From a virus: DNA of 64,000 nucleotides. The stretch is taken from positions 62,001-126,000 of the IMG/VR virus record IMGVR_UViG_3300007735_000800. One strand, given 5' to 3'. Under the pieces are notes generated by a model, which searched no databases, was not told where the DNA came from, and saw only the letters and a program-made list of their open reading frames with translations. Shown piece after piece: positions 27,097-35,391 of this stretch. The position numbers and the translations under genes are program-made. Every line of letters begins with the position of its first letter. The stretch's first letter is position 1.

Positions 27097-29457
27097 ATGA
27101 ACTTCAAAGATTTATTAAAATTAACAGAAGAAAGCCGCACCAAGGCAGATTCTTTCCGTACAACTGGTGAAGCAACTCAAAAAGAGCGAGCAAAGTCTAG
27201 CGCTCCAGATGCAAAAGCCAAAGATGCCGCAAGAAAGCGTGTAGAAAGATCTAAAAAACTTCCAAGGGATAGAATGCCAAAGGAGCAACTCATCCGAGAA
27301 GTTATCGCAGTAAGAACAGCCTCTGGTAGAGTACAATTAATCTTTAAAGATTCTTTCAATAAAAATGTACATACTAAAATAAATCGTGGCGACACTCTTA
27401 CCATGGAGGAAGCCAGATCTTTCACCCAGGAGGATGGGTTTGAACAAACAGGTGCTTCAAAACTTTTGTTTGGAGATGTCAAAACAAAAGAACCAACGGA
27501 TAAAAGAGTAGCAAAAAAGGGGGAAGAGGGAGAAGAAAAGGAAGCTGAAGCCGAGGCAGAGCCTGAGCCCCTTGAAAAACCAGAGAAAAGAGCAAAAAGA
27601 CTGTCTCCAGAAGAAATATTTGATTTGATGAGCCAAATGGGTCCAGAACAATTGGCTCAAATGCCATTTGAGGTCAGACAGCAATATTTTAAACAAGTAA
27701 GAAATCCACCTTCAAATGTTGATTTTGATAACGCATCATTTGAAACTTTAAGCACAAAATTTGGTATCAATCCAATATCATCGGTTCCATACAATCAACA
27801 AGTTTTAAATGCATTGGTATTCTTGGCTAAGATAAAATCTGGTGCCAGCGAACAGGAGCTGGGTACATATACAGCATTAGCCCCAAGTGCACTGGAGTTT
27901 ACAAAAAATGCATTCCTGCAGGCAAAGAAAATATTGTCACAAATAGGTGAACAATGCATTCAAAACTTAATATCAACAATTGAAAATGGAAGCAAGAGCA
28001 CCTTCAGTGAGGGTGGCGTTGATATGGAATGTGGAAATTATAAATTTAAAATGTCCGTTGGTGGTGAAGTCTCTTTGACCACAGATAAGTTTAATCAAGA
28101 AGGAAAAGGAATAAGAGGAATTATTGCCACCGCTATAAATCAAACTCTAAACAATCCTGAAACCATGAATGACCCAAAAGTGAAGGAATTTATATCAACT
28201 TCAGGACAAGTTGGATCAAAATTTGGCCAAAAATTAATAAATCAACAAACATTTTCATCTTTAAAGAATTCACCAGATGTTATAGAACAATTGAAGCAAA
28301 CAATGGTCTTTGGAGAAAATGGACAAGCATTGGGACCTTATGTTGATTCAAAAGGAAATCTTAATAAATTTGCATCTTTTGAGAATTATGAAAAAGAAAT
28401 AACCAAAGATGCTTCATCTTTGTTTAAATCCTCTAAAGATAAACCAAATGGTTTTGCATCAAATTTTGTAAAAACTGTTTTGAAAATGTTTTACAGGGGT
28501 GATGGAATAAAACAACCAGAATTTGCGCCAACACACATGATAACACAAAATGGGGTATTTCCCATGACGGATGCCTATTTTGATGAAATATCAAAAACTG
28601 CAGTTTTAACAATGAACAATGTTAAGCCACTGATCAGTGCTGCAAACATAGAATCGGGAAAGAAAAAACCATCTGAAAGATTGGCTCAATTTGCAACCGT
28701 AGTCGAAGAAACACAAAAGCAAAAAGAACCAGATATTTTTATTGATAGATCAAATATAAATCCATTGCAATTAGCAATGGCTTCTATATCACAAAGCATG
28801 GAATTTGATATCAATGCCAGTCTTTTACCTGGATTCTCTCCAAAAGACCTTAATGCTATACAATATAATATAGTAAGAATCGGTAAAAAGACTGTAAGAA
28901 TCCCAGTTGAGAGAAATGACACAGTTACAAATGAGATAATGGCAGAGAGTCATATACTGGTAAATGATATTTTAGTTGAATCTTTGACAAATAATTTTGT
29001 TTTGAATACATTGCTAGCATCAAGATTGATGACTAAAGATGAAGCAATATCAATTACTTCTGAAAACTTTTTGCTGGAAAGTGCAAATCCGATAAGATCA
29101 ATATATGAAAGAGTATTGACCAGAGTTAACAAAAATCCAGAGATGTTGATTGCAGTATTGAACAAATACAATTCTTATCTCTATGAAAAATATGTCCGTG
29201 ATTACAAAATGGAATACCGAAATTATCATGGAAAAGCAAAACAGAGAAAAGAAAGAGCAAAAAGAACAGCAGCTAGAGAAAATCTCATTAAAAAGGGAAG
29301 AGTAAAAAAGGGAGATGGTAAAGATATTGACCATAAAAAACCACTAAGAAGTGGTGGTTCAAATGGTATAAATAATTTACGAATCAGAAATAAATCTGAA
29401 AATAGAGCTGATAACGGCCACAAAAAAGGTGAAAAACAAAACAAGGATTGGAAATGA
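27097..29457 (+). CDS. Large putative head-packaged protein with C-terminal HNH nuclease
   Basis: 786 aa. The N-terminus MNFKDLLKLTEES looks like a capsid-targeting sequence with an L-T-E site. Residues about 20-210 are highly charged and probably extended; 210-700 is a helical body. The last 90 residues are basic (RKERAKRTAAREN) and end in an HNH core: DIDHKKPLRSGGSNGINNLRI.NKSENR..NGH. Only the histidines of a compact HNH without zinc cysteines are visible. A virion-delivered nuclease is the simplest reading. The stop overlaps the next start. Confidence 0.65.
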   Translation: MNFKDLLKLTEESRTKADSFRTTGEATQKERAKSSAPDAKAKDAARKRVERSKKLPRDRMPKEQLIREVIAVRTASGRVQLIFKDSFNKNVHTKINRGDTLTMEEARSFTQEDGFEQTGASKLLFGDVKTKEPTDKRVAKKGEEGEEKEAEAEAEPEPLEKPEKRAKRLSPEEIFDLMSQMGPEQLAQMPFEVRQQYFKQVRNPPSNVDFDNASFETLSTKFGINPISSVPYNQQVLNALVFLAKIKSGASEQELGTYTALAPSALEFTKNAFLQAKKILSQIGEQCIQNLISTIENGSKSTFSEGGVDMECGNYKFKMSVGGEVSLTTDKFNQEGKGIRGIIATAINQTLNNPETMNDPKVKEFISTSGQVGSKFGQKLINQQTFSSLKNSPDVIEQLKQTMVFGENGQALGPYVDSKGNLNKFASFENYEKEITKDASSLFKSSKDKPNGFASNFVKTVLKMFYRGDGIKQPEFAPTHMITQNGVFPMTDAYFDEISKTAVLTMNNVKPLISAANIESGKKKPSERLAQFATVVEETQKQKEPDIFIDRSNINPLQLAMASISQSMEFDINASLLPGFSPKDLNAIQYNIVRIGKKTVRIPVERNDTVTNEIMAESHILVNDILVESLTNNFVLNTLLASRLMTKDEAISITSENFLLESANPIRSIYERVLTRVNKNPEMLIAVLNKYNSYLYEKYVRDYKMEYRNYHGKAKQRKERAKRTAARENLIKKGRVKKGDGKDIDHKKPLRSGGSNGINNLRIRNKSENRADNGHKKGEKQNKDWK

Positions 29458-30605
29458 AAGTCAAGAAACTTCTTGAAAAAGTTTATGCTAACTCTGGTTT
29501 AGGAAAATGGTTCAATAAAGAATCTGGTGGTGGTGGTCCGGGATGGGATCGCTATAACACAAAAGGAGATAGAGTGGGCAAATGCGGAGATAGCGATGAG
29601 GGTGAACCATATGCAGCTTGCTTAAGCAAGCAAAAAGCAAAGAAGTTGGGAAAAGGTGGCGTTGGTTCTTTTGTAAGAAGAAAAAGAGCTGCCCAAAAGA
29701 AGGCTGGCAAGGGAACTAAAGGTTCAGTGAAAGGTAAAGGGAAAAAACCTGTATTTGTAAAAACTGGAGTCACCGAAGTCAAAGAATCATATGATATATT
29801 TTTAGTTGAGGGCGCATCTTCTGTTTTCACTATGCAATTTTCACCTATAGAAGCGTGGGAATTGCTGCCATGTGATTTGATAATAAATGAATCGGGTGAA
29901 ATTTTTGATGTGGATTATATTGAAGAAAAGGATGGAATCTTAATTGTTGAGATGACCGACGAAATTGGAAATGAAATAACGGAATATTTTAATAAAAACA
30001 CTGTAATGGGATTTTTGGATAATTTGGAAGAAACTTCAAGTAATGAGTTTGGAGATAAGATTGAAGTTTATGAGAGTGAAGGTAAAAAAGTTAAATTAAA
30101 CAAAATAATGCGTGGAGATGTTAAAAAATATAAAGTTTTTGTTAAAAATGATAAAGGCAATGTTGTAAAAGTTAATTTTGGTGATCCAAACATGGAAATC
30201 AAACGTGACGACCCAAACAGACGTAAAAACTTCCGTGCAAGACACAATTGCGACAACCCGGGCCCACGATGGAAGGCAAGATATTGGGCATGCAAAACAT
30301 GGAGCAGCAAACCAGTTACAGCAATGTTAAAAGAAGAAGACCTCATACTTGAAGCAAAGAAGAATAAGCCCAAAGATCCCGCTAAATGGTCTTCCTGCAT
30401 CTCACAGGCCAAGAAAAAGTTTGATGTGTATCCATCCGCATATGCAAATGCATGGGCTGCAAAGTGCTATAAAGGCAAAGGAGGAGGCTGGAAGAAGGTC
30501 TCCGAAGATGTTGCCCACAAAATGTTAAAAACACTGGAAAATAAAGAATACAATCCGAATTTATTTGGTTTGATGGAACAAAGAACTTTTAACAGAGATA
30601 AATAA
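29454..30605 (+). CDS. Putative head-packaged protein with DUF5872-like and NFRARHNCDN modules
   Basis: 383 aa from ATG 29454 (overlapping the previous stop). After a short basic N-terminus with an L-L-E site comes KWFNKESGGGGPGWDRYN..G..VGKCGD...YAACLS, a DUF5872-like module. Later comes DDPNRRKNFRARHNCDNPGP.WKARYWACKTW and then WSSCISQAKKKFDVYPSAYANAWAAKCYKG. These cysteine-containing modules recur in structural proteins of large phages. The middle part (120-230) is acidic. Function unknown, virion location inferred. Confidence 0.65.
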   Translation: MKVKKLLEKVYANSGLGKWFNKESGGGGPGWDRYNTKGDRVGKCGDSDEGEPYAACLSKQKAKKLGKGGVGSFVRRKRAAQKKAGKGTKGSVKGKGKKPVFVKTGVTEVKESYDIFLVEGASSVFTMQFSPIEAWELLPCDLIINESGEIFDVDYIEEKDGILIVEMTDEIGNEITEYFNKNTVMGFLDNLEETSSNEFGDKIEVYESEGKKVKLNKIMRGDVKKYKVFVKNDKGNVVKVNFGDPNMEIKRDDPNRRKNFRARHNCDNPGPRWKARYWACKTWSSKPVTAMLKEEDLILEAKKNKPKDPAKWSSCISQAKKKFDVYPSAYANAWAAKCYKGKGGGWKKVSEDVAHKMLKTLENKEYNPNLFGLMEQRTFNRDK

Positions 30606-30614
30606 AATAGAACC

Positions 30615-31148
30615 ATGAAATTTAAACAATTATTACAAATAACAGGACCCATCTATGAAAATTCTGGTGAACAAACCTTTGGTGGTGGTTTGTTCATCGG
30701 TGATCCACAAGCACCAAATAAATCAAGTGCATTGACAGATAAAGGAACTTTCAACATAAAACTTCCTCGTTCTTTAGATGCAATTAATGCTTTGTTGTAC
30801 GGTCTTGGACAAAAAGAATACATTGATCCGGATTCAGTTCTTAATGTTGTAAAACAAAAATTAAATCATTTTGGATTTGATTTTCAATATATGAATTCCC
30901 TTCCAGATGGCGAGACTTTGATCAAGCTATTCCAATATGGAAGTCCATATATCGGTGTTTATGGAATGACTCCTCACCAAGACGTAAATGAAACAGGATT
31001 CTCTTCTGATGGTATCAAGGAAAAACTTGGTCACGGCTTAAACTTAAGAGTAAATATAGTAAAACAGCCAAACATGTTACGCAAGGTCGAACTTATGATC
31101 GTCCCTGCAATGGATAGTGAGAATTCTGATTGTGGCTGCATGCACTGA
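30615..31148 (+). CDS. Putative head-packaged protein with I-Y-E cleavage site
   Basis: 177 aa. N-terminus MKFKQLLQITGPIYE, a targeting-like sequence with I-Y-E at residue 15. The remainder is a compact alpha/beta domain, with a Cys-rich end (DCGCMH) that could bind metal. A GATAAATA box lies upstream near 30597. No family recognised. Confidence 0.55.
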   Translation: MKFKQLLQITGPIYENSGEQTFGGGLFIGDPQAPNKSSALTDKGTFNIKLPRSLDAINALLYGLGQKEYIDPDSVLNVVKQKLNHFGFDFQYMNSLPDGETLIKLFQYGSPYIGVYGMTPHQDVNETGFSSDGIKEKLGHGLNLRVNIVKQPNMLRKVELMIVPAMDSENSDCGCMH

Positions 31149-31155
31149 TTTAAAA

Positions 31156-31551
31156 ATGCAAAACAATATTTTGTTGACAGAGGAAAATTTTATGCTCTTC
31201 TGCCAACAAAATTATTTTAATCCACATTGCAGTGGAAAAAATGAATTTATTGATGATTTAAAACGCATCAAATATATCAAGCGATTAATACAAAAAATTC
31301 ATAAACAAAAGACTTTAAAATCAATTCGGGAAAGATTGATAATAAATCACATAGTTATTTTAAAAAATGTATTTGGTGAGGAAAATTGTGCTAGGATATT
31401 ATTTTTTAGACTAGAACCTAGATTGCATTCTTATTTAAAATCTTTCATGGTATTTTTGGAATTCAATGTCAAGAATATACCAGAAGTTCAGTATAAACTA
31501 ATAAATACTGATCCTAGAGTAGACAGAAAATTAATAGGTGTAGAATCCTAA
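31156..31551 (+). CDS. Conserved helical phage protein
   Basis: 131 aa from ATG 31156 (an upstream ATG at 31117 lies in the previous gene). The pattern FIDDLKRIKYIKRL..K......L.RLIINHIVILKNVFG...ARILFFRL recurs in T4-like marine phages next to structural genes, always without a known function. Basic and all-helical. Confidence 0.6.
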   Translation: MQNNILLTEENFMLFCQQNYFNPHCSGKNEFIDDLKRIKYIKRLIQKIHKQKTLKSIRERLIINHIVILKNVFGEENCARILFFRLEPRLHSYLKSFMVFLEFNVKNIPEVQYKLINTDPRVDRKLIGVES

Positions 31552-31560
31552 ATAATTTTA

Positions 31561-33318
31561 ATGGCTGGCAAAACTTATATACCAACATTTTATTTTTATA
31601 ATTTTGCTGACTTAGTTGCTTCACCATATACTAAGTTTGCCGCATATGCTAGTGGACTTATAGATGAAAAAGGCAACTTGACCGGAAATGAATCATCTAT
31701 AGATCCATTAGAATATTTTGTAATTAAACTAAAGAAGATATTTGAACAATTGCCACCGGGCGTTACAAAATATAAACTTGGAAATATTATGGGAATAATG
31801 CAATTATTCTCAGAAGAAGTTTCATATTTTGGTGTCACAAAAGATCAATTCAATTGTTTGGTGGAAGCTCACATAACAAATATTACGGATGGTAAAGTGA
31901 GCTATTTGGAGTTATTGGAAGATATGAGTACTGGAGGAATGGCTGGTGGGCTTGGGAAGCCTGCAGATGCGCCTGAAGCAAATAAGGGAAACGTATCAGG
32001 ATATGATCCTGTCATGGGTTCTCTCCAGAGCAGATCGGGACCAGTTAACATGATCGGTGCGGTAGAAATGTTTGGAGTTCCTTCTTCCGAATTCCAAATG
32101 ATGAAGAAAACAAATGCATATCCAAAAAATGCAACAGGAAATTATTTGAGAAGATTTGGATTGAGAAATGCCGATAAAAAGATGGCAATAAGGGATGAAG
32201 AAACTGGAGAGATTCACTGGCTCCCGGCTCCAAACAAAAAAACGTTTGTGGAGAAATTTAATTTGAATGATTTAAATATATTAAAAGAGTCTTTTATAGA
32301 ACCTGAAACAACTCCATCTGGGAATTCAGCTAAATCTGAAGTGTGGGCTTTAAAAGCTGTATCAAATTTTTTAAGTAAAAATTTTGAACATGTTCCATGG
32401 GAAGGCGAATTGGGTCCAGGAGAATTTGCTGTATCTACTGGTGGTAGAGGCAAACTCGATATGAAATTAAAAGATCGAGATGGTGTGGAAATACCAATAG
32501 AAGTAAAAAGTATAAAAGCCAACCCAAGTTATACTGCTTTTAATATGGATTTATCTACGAAAAATAATCCAAAAGGTGTAGCCACATATGCATCGACTGC
32601 TCACGGATTAACTGACATATATGATCCAGAATATGAAGAGCAAATTGATGACTTACTTAGAGGAAGTCCAATAGAAAATATTTCCAAACAATTAGAAGCA
32701 AGAGGAGAAAAATTTACAGCACATGGAATCCCGAGCATAGGGTATAGATCTCTTCAACAAAGAGGAGTACCAATACTCGGTAGCCCTCAAAGAGCAAGAG
32801 AAAGGGTTTTAGGCTGGAGAAAGGGACTGTTGGACATTGTTGGTAATGAAAAAAGAGGTGTTGTTCTTGCTGTGAATCCTGAGATGCGCCATATGCATGT
32901 TTTAAATATGGAAACTGGCCAGAATGGTTCTGCAGTTAACAGATTATTAAGAGATATGGGTGGTCTTGTTCCAACCGGAACAGCATCAACACCAAATGTT
33001 GAGAGTGGAATGTATTTGCCATATGTAAAAATGGCAAAAGGATCCAACCCAGAGGAAAGAAAACTAAGAAAAACCTTGAGAGATCAGGGAGCTAGCCCAG
33101 AAGAAATTGCAAGAACTTTGGCAAGTGCTAAAAAGGCTGGAGATATACCACAAGCAAGAAGAATGTTACGTGTAGATTATAGATTCTCTCCAGATGGATC
33201 TACTGATGATCCATGGGTAAGAAATGGTCAAATCGCATTTGGAGATTTGAATCTGGGAAATAGAGAAAATTTTAGAGATTGGGAAAAAGAATTAGAAAGA
33301 TTATCCAGAGCAGAATAA
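31561..33318 (+). CDS. Large late protein with a PD-(D/E)XK-like core
   Basis: 585 aa. The N-terminal region TFYFYNFADLVASPYTKFAAYASG is typical of a conserved structural-type protein of large T4-like phages. In the middle (about residues 280-330) GRGKLDMKLKDRDG...PIEVKSIKA has the spacing of a PD-(D/E)XK nuclease active site (D...E-x-K). The C-terminal third is basic. A CCTAAATA box ends 6 nt before the ATG. A nuclease that is packaged or acts late is possible; the family is not certain. Confidence 0.55.
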   Translation: MAGKTYIPTFYFYNFADLVASPYTKFAAYASGLIDEKGNLTGNESSIDPLEYFVIKLKKIFEQLPPGVTKYKLGNIMGIMQLFSEEVSYFGVTKDQFNCLVEAHITNITDGKVSYLELLEDMSTGGMAGGLGKPADAPEANKGNVSGYDPVMGSLQSRSGPVNMIGAVEMFGVPSSEFQMMKKTNAYPKNATGNYLRRFGLRNADKKMAIRDEETGEIHWLPAPNKKTFVEKFNLNDLNILKESFIEPETTPSGNSAKSEVWALKAVSNFLSKNFEHVPWEGELGPGEFAVSTGGRGKLDMKLKDRDGVEIPIEVKSIKANPSYTAFNMDLSTKNNPKGVATYASTAHGLTDIYDPEYEEQIDDLLRGSPIENISKQLEARGEKFTAHGIPSIGYRSLQQRGVPILGSPQRARERVLGWRKGLLDIVGNEKRGVVLAVNPEMRHMHVLNMETGQNGSAVNRLLRDMGGLVPTGTASTPNVESGMYLPYVKMAKGSNPEERKLRKTLRDQGASPEEIARTLASAKKAGDIPQARRMLRVDYRFSPDGSTDDPWVRNGQIAFGDLNLGNRENFRDWEKELERLSRAE

Positions 33319-33321
33319 AAA

Positions 33322-33346
33322 AATTCCCCTTTCGGGGAATTTTTAA
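33322..33346. terminator. Bidirectional terminator
   Basis: Stem AAATTCCCC / GGGGAATTT with a TTTC loop, A run before and T run after, between convergent genes ending at 33318 and 33343. Confidence 0.85.
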
Positions 33347-33561
33347 TCTTGTATAAATCCTTTGTTACATTTATTTTCTGCGCACTGATTTCTTTCTCTC
33401 GCTTCTTTAATCACTTTATCGTCAGCATCCTTCCATCCAGTGGCATATTCCTGCCAATAAGGATCTGAACTTCCACCAACTGCCTGCACTGGAAGTTGAC
33501 CTCCCGCCATCCTGGATCTGTAACCTTTATCATAACCTTCACCAGGAGTATATTTTGTCAT
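33343..33561 (-). CDS. Small unknown protein
   Basis: 72 aa. Segments GYDKGYRSRMAGG and DPYWQEYATGWKDADDK give it an aromatic/Gly character; a CAENKCNKG tail has two cysteines. It overlaps the next upstream gene by 4 nt, in a minus-strand operon of small early genes. No family recognised. Confidence 0.6.
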   Translation of the reverse strand: MTKYTPGEGYDKGYRSRMAGGQLPVQAVGGSSDPYWQEYATGWKDADDKVIKEARERNQCAENKCNKGFIQD

Positions 33562-33974
33562 TTTGATTCCTTCGGAATAATTTGAATTTGATTTAACAGT
33601 TTATCCAATGCCTTTACATGGGCATGTTGCTCTGTAATAGCAAGATATCCTCTAATTTCTATTAGTTTTAAATAATCATCTTGATTAAAAATTGTTGTTT
33701 TCTGAGACTTGGAAGTTTTCTTGTTTGGTTGTTTTGATTTGGAATTTAATTCCTTACCCCATTGATTCAACATATCATTCATGTTGAGATAGTCTTTCAT
33801 TCCATCAACCATATCATCAGAATTGTTAATGTTATTCCACAAGTTTTTAAATTTGTCACTCATTGGTCCATAATAAAAGAAACCACCTTTGGGATTCCAG
33901 TTATTTGGATTGTTCATCTCATTGTCATCGCCATTTTGCCAGTTATTGAAATCATTATAATCTGAGTTATTCAT
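33558..33974 (-). CDS. Asn-rich small protein
   Basis: 138 aa. The first 60 residues are Asn/Asp-rich and probably disordered (NNSDYNDFNNWQNGDDN); the C-terminal 50 residues are helical (IRGYLAITEQHAHVKALDKLLNQI). Coupled to the gene downstream. Function unknown. Confidence 0.6.
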   Translation of the reverse strand: MNNSDYNDFNNWQNGDDNEMNNPNNWNPKGGFFYYGPMSDKFKNLWNNINNSDDMVDGMKDYLNMNDMLNQWGKELNSKSKQPNKKTSKSQKTTIFNQDDYLKLIEIRGYLAITEQHAHVKALDKLLNQIQIIPKESK

Positions 33975-33982
33975 TTAAATCC

Positions 33983-34282
33983 TTAGTTTGTATCAAAAAT
34001 TTGCTCGTATACTACTTTGCTACGGTTATCAGTAACAGAGATATAACGAACATGACGCTCAAGGGCATCTGTAATATTTAGGGGATCATTTGGACCAAAA
34101 GTAATATTTTTGATCCATGCTGGGCATCCACCCAATGAAATTCTTACCTCATTTCCGGAGGCATCAGTCCCGTAGAAATCAAAAGTGGACTTCTCACCAT
34201 CGTAATAGGTAAAGAAGCAATCAATAGAATCATACTTTTTGCGAACATCCGCAAGACTCATTTGCGTATCAGTTTTAGCCAT
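33983..34282 (-). CDS. Unknown early protein
   Basis: 99 aa from ATG 34282, preferred over the upstream in-frame ATG because that extension is antisense-like and lies within gene 34275-34448. Mixed alpha/beta with FFTYYDGEKSTFDFYG. It overlaps the upstream gene by 8 nt. No family recognised. Confidence 0.6.
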   Translation of the reverse strand: MAKTDTQMSLADVRKKYDSIDCFFTYYDGEKSTFDFYGTDASGNEVRISLGGCPAWIKNITFGPNDPLNITDALERHVRYISVTDNRSKVVYEQIFDTN

Positions 34283-34448
34283 TTGGCAATCTTTCCTGCT
34301 TGACAGACTTGGGAAGCTGGCCAATCGCGTCAAGCTTGCGAAGTGTACCAACCTTTGCCTCCATGAGGCTCTTTGCGCGGTTACGGGCAATCCGCTCCTT
34401 GCGCTTCTTGTGACGACGAGATGTAATACGTTGCTTAGAATTAGGCAT
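34275..34448 (-). CDS. Very basic 57-residue protein
   Basis: 57 aa, rich in Arg/Lys (SRRHKKRKERIARNRAKS), too short for most gene finders. It has its own promoter (TTGACA, 16 bp, TAAAAT, 6 nt to ATG). A nucleic-acid- or ribosome-binding role would fit the charge but is inference only. Confidence 0.65.
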   Translation of the reverse strand: MPNSKQRITSRRHKKRKERIARNRAKSLMEAKVGTLRKLDAIGQLPKSVKQERLPNG

Positions 34449-34452
34449 GCTA

Positions 34453-34596
34453 TTATTTTACCTTCTTTTTTGTTTTTGTCAACTTTTTCTTCTTTCTTTT
34501 GGGAGTGTTAAAAATTTTATCCCAATTTTTTGAATAAATTTTCATGTTTACTGAACGGTAATTGTCGCCTTTTCCGGCTCCATATGATTCTTCCAT
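34453..34596 (-). CDS. Lysine-rich 47-residue conserved phage protein
   Basis: 47 aa. YGAGKGDNYRSVNMKIYSKNW then DKIFN and a Lys-rich tail; the GKGD.YR.VN...Y..NWD.IF pattern occurs in short proteins of many phages. It ends 5 nt before the next gene's start, and the next gene's -35 (TTGACA) lies inside its coding sequence. Function unknown. Confidence 0.6.
   Translation of the reverse strand: MEESYGAGKGDNYRSVNMKIYSKNWDKIFNTPKRKKKKLTKTKKKVK
34455..34482 (-). promoter_or_regulatory. Leaderless-type promoter of gene 34275-34448
   Basis: -35 TTGACA (34477-34482), 16-bp spacer, -10 TAAAAT (34455-34460), 6 nt to the ATG at 34448. Confidence 0.65.
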
Positions 34597-34631
34597 ATTT
34601 TAAATATAACATAGAGCAACCCGAAGGCAAA

Positions 34632-34639
34632 TATAAATA
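34632..34639 (+). promoter_or_regulatory. T4-type late promoter TATAAATA
   Basis: Exact TATAAATA ending 5 nt before ATG 34645. Confidence 0.65.
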
Positions 34640-34644
34640 ATTTT

Positions 34645-35391
34645 ATGGCAAATAAAATAAACAAATATTCCTGGATTCATGACTTAAATCGAGCTGCTAT
34701 TGAAGCACAGATGTTATCTGAAGCCACAACATACTCCAATATGGTTGAATTAAATGAGGCAAAAAGAAATATACGCATGGGTCAAATAGAAAGACCTATG
34801 ATTGACATTAGCCCAGAAGAAAATGCAATTCAAGGATTGGGAAGAATAATGAAAGATATTACTGGCATGTCCCGACCCAGAATGAAAAGATTTTCAGGTG
34901 ATATAGTTAACATAGGATCAAGAATTCCTGGTAATCCAAATTTTATTGCGCCTCCAAGTGAAAATGAATTATTGGCAAATATGGGTGAGGAAGAAAGATT
35001 ACTAAGAGCAAGATTAGCAAAGGTCAAAGGATCAGTAGATTCAAAACCAAGAGATTTTGATGGTGATGGTGATGCAGATGCATTTGACGTTGAAATTGAT
35101 GCAAAAGATGGAATCATGGGAAATTTTGGAAATGAAACAGTACGAAGACTTCCGAGTTTTGAATTTGCTAGAAAAGAAGGAGTTCCAGAACCAAGACAGC
35201 ACCCCGCACCCCAATTCTCAAGCAAGGAAGAGGCAGAGGCGTTTGTAAGACAATTGAACCAACAATCTCGTGGTGAAAATTCACTAATGGCTGATTTGGA
35301 CATTGAATTGGATAAGATGAAGGCAAGAGCTGGGCGCAAGGGAACCATGAGTGAAATGGAAGCAATCGCAAGAATTCTTGGAGGTCGCTGA
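34645..35391 (+). CDS. Putative head-packaged protein with a Ca-binding DxDGD loop
   Basis: 248 aa. The first 45 residues are helical with an L-S-E site at about 26 and L-N-E at about 39. At about residue 138 the sequence DFDGDGDADAFDVEID is a dockerin/EF-hand-like calcium loop. The C-terminal part is helical and charged. One-base overlap with the next gene. Packaging and calcium binding are inferred from sequence. Confidence 0.6.
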   Translation: MANKINKYSWIHDLNRAAIEAQMLSEATTYSNMVELNEAKRNIRMGQIERPMIDISPEENAIQGLGRIMKDITGMSRPRMKRFSGDIVNIGSRIPGNPNFIAPPSENELLANMGEEERLLRARLAKVKGSVDSKPRDFDGDGDADAFDVEIDAKDGIMGNFGNETVRRLPSFEFARKEGVPEPRQHPAPQFSSKEEAEAFVRQLNQQSRGENSLMADLDIELDKMKARAGRKGTMSEMEAIARILGGR

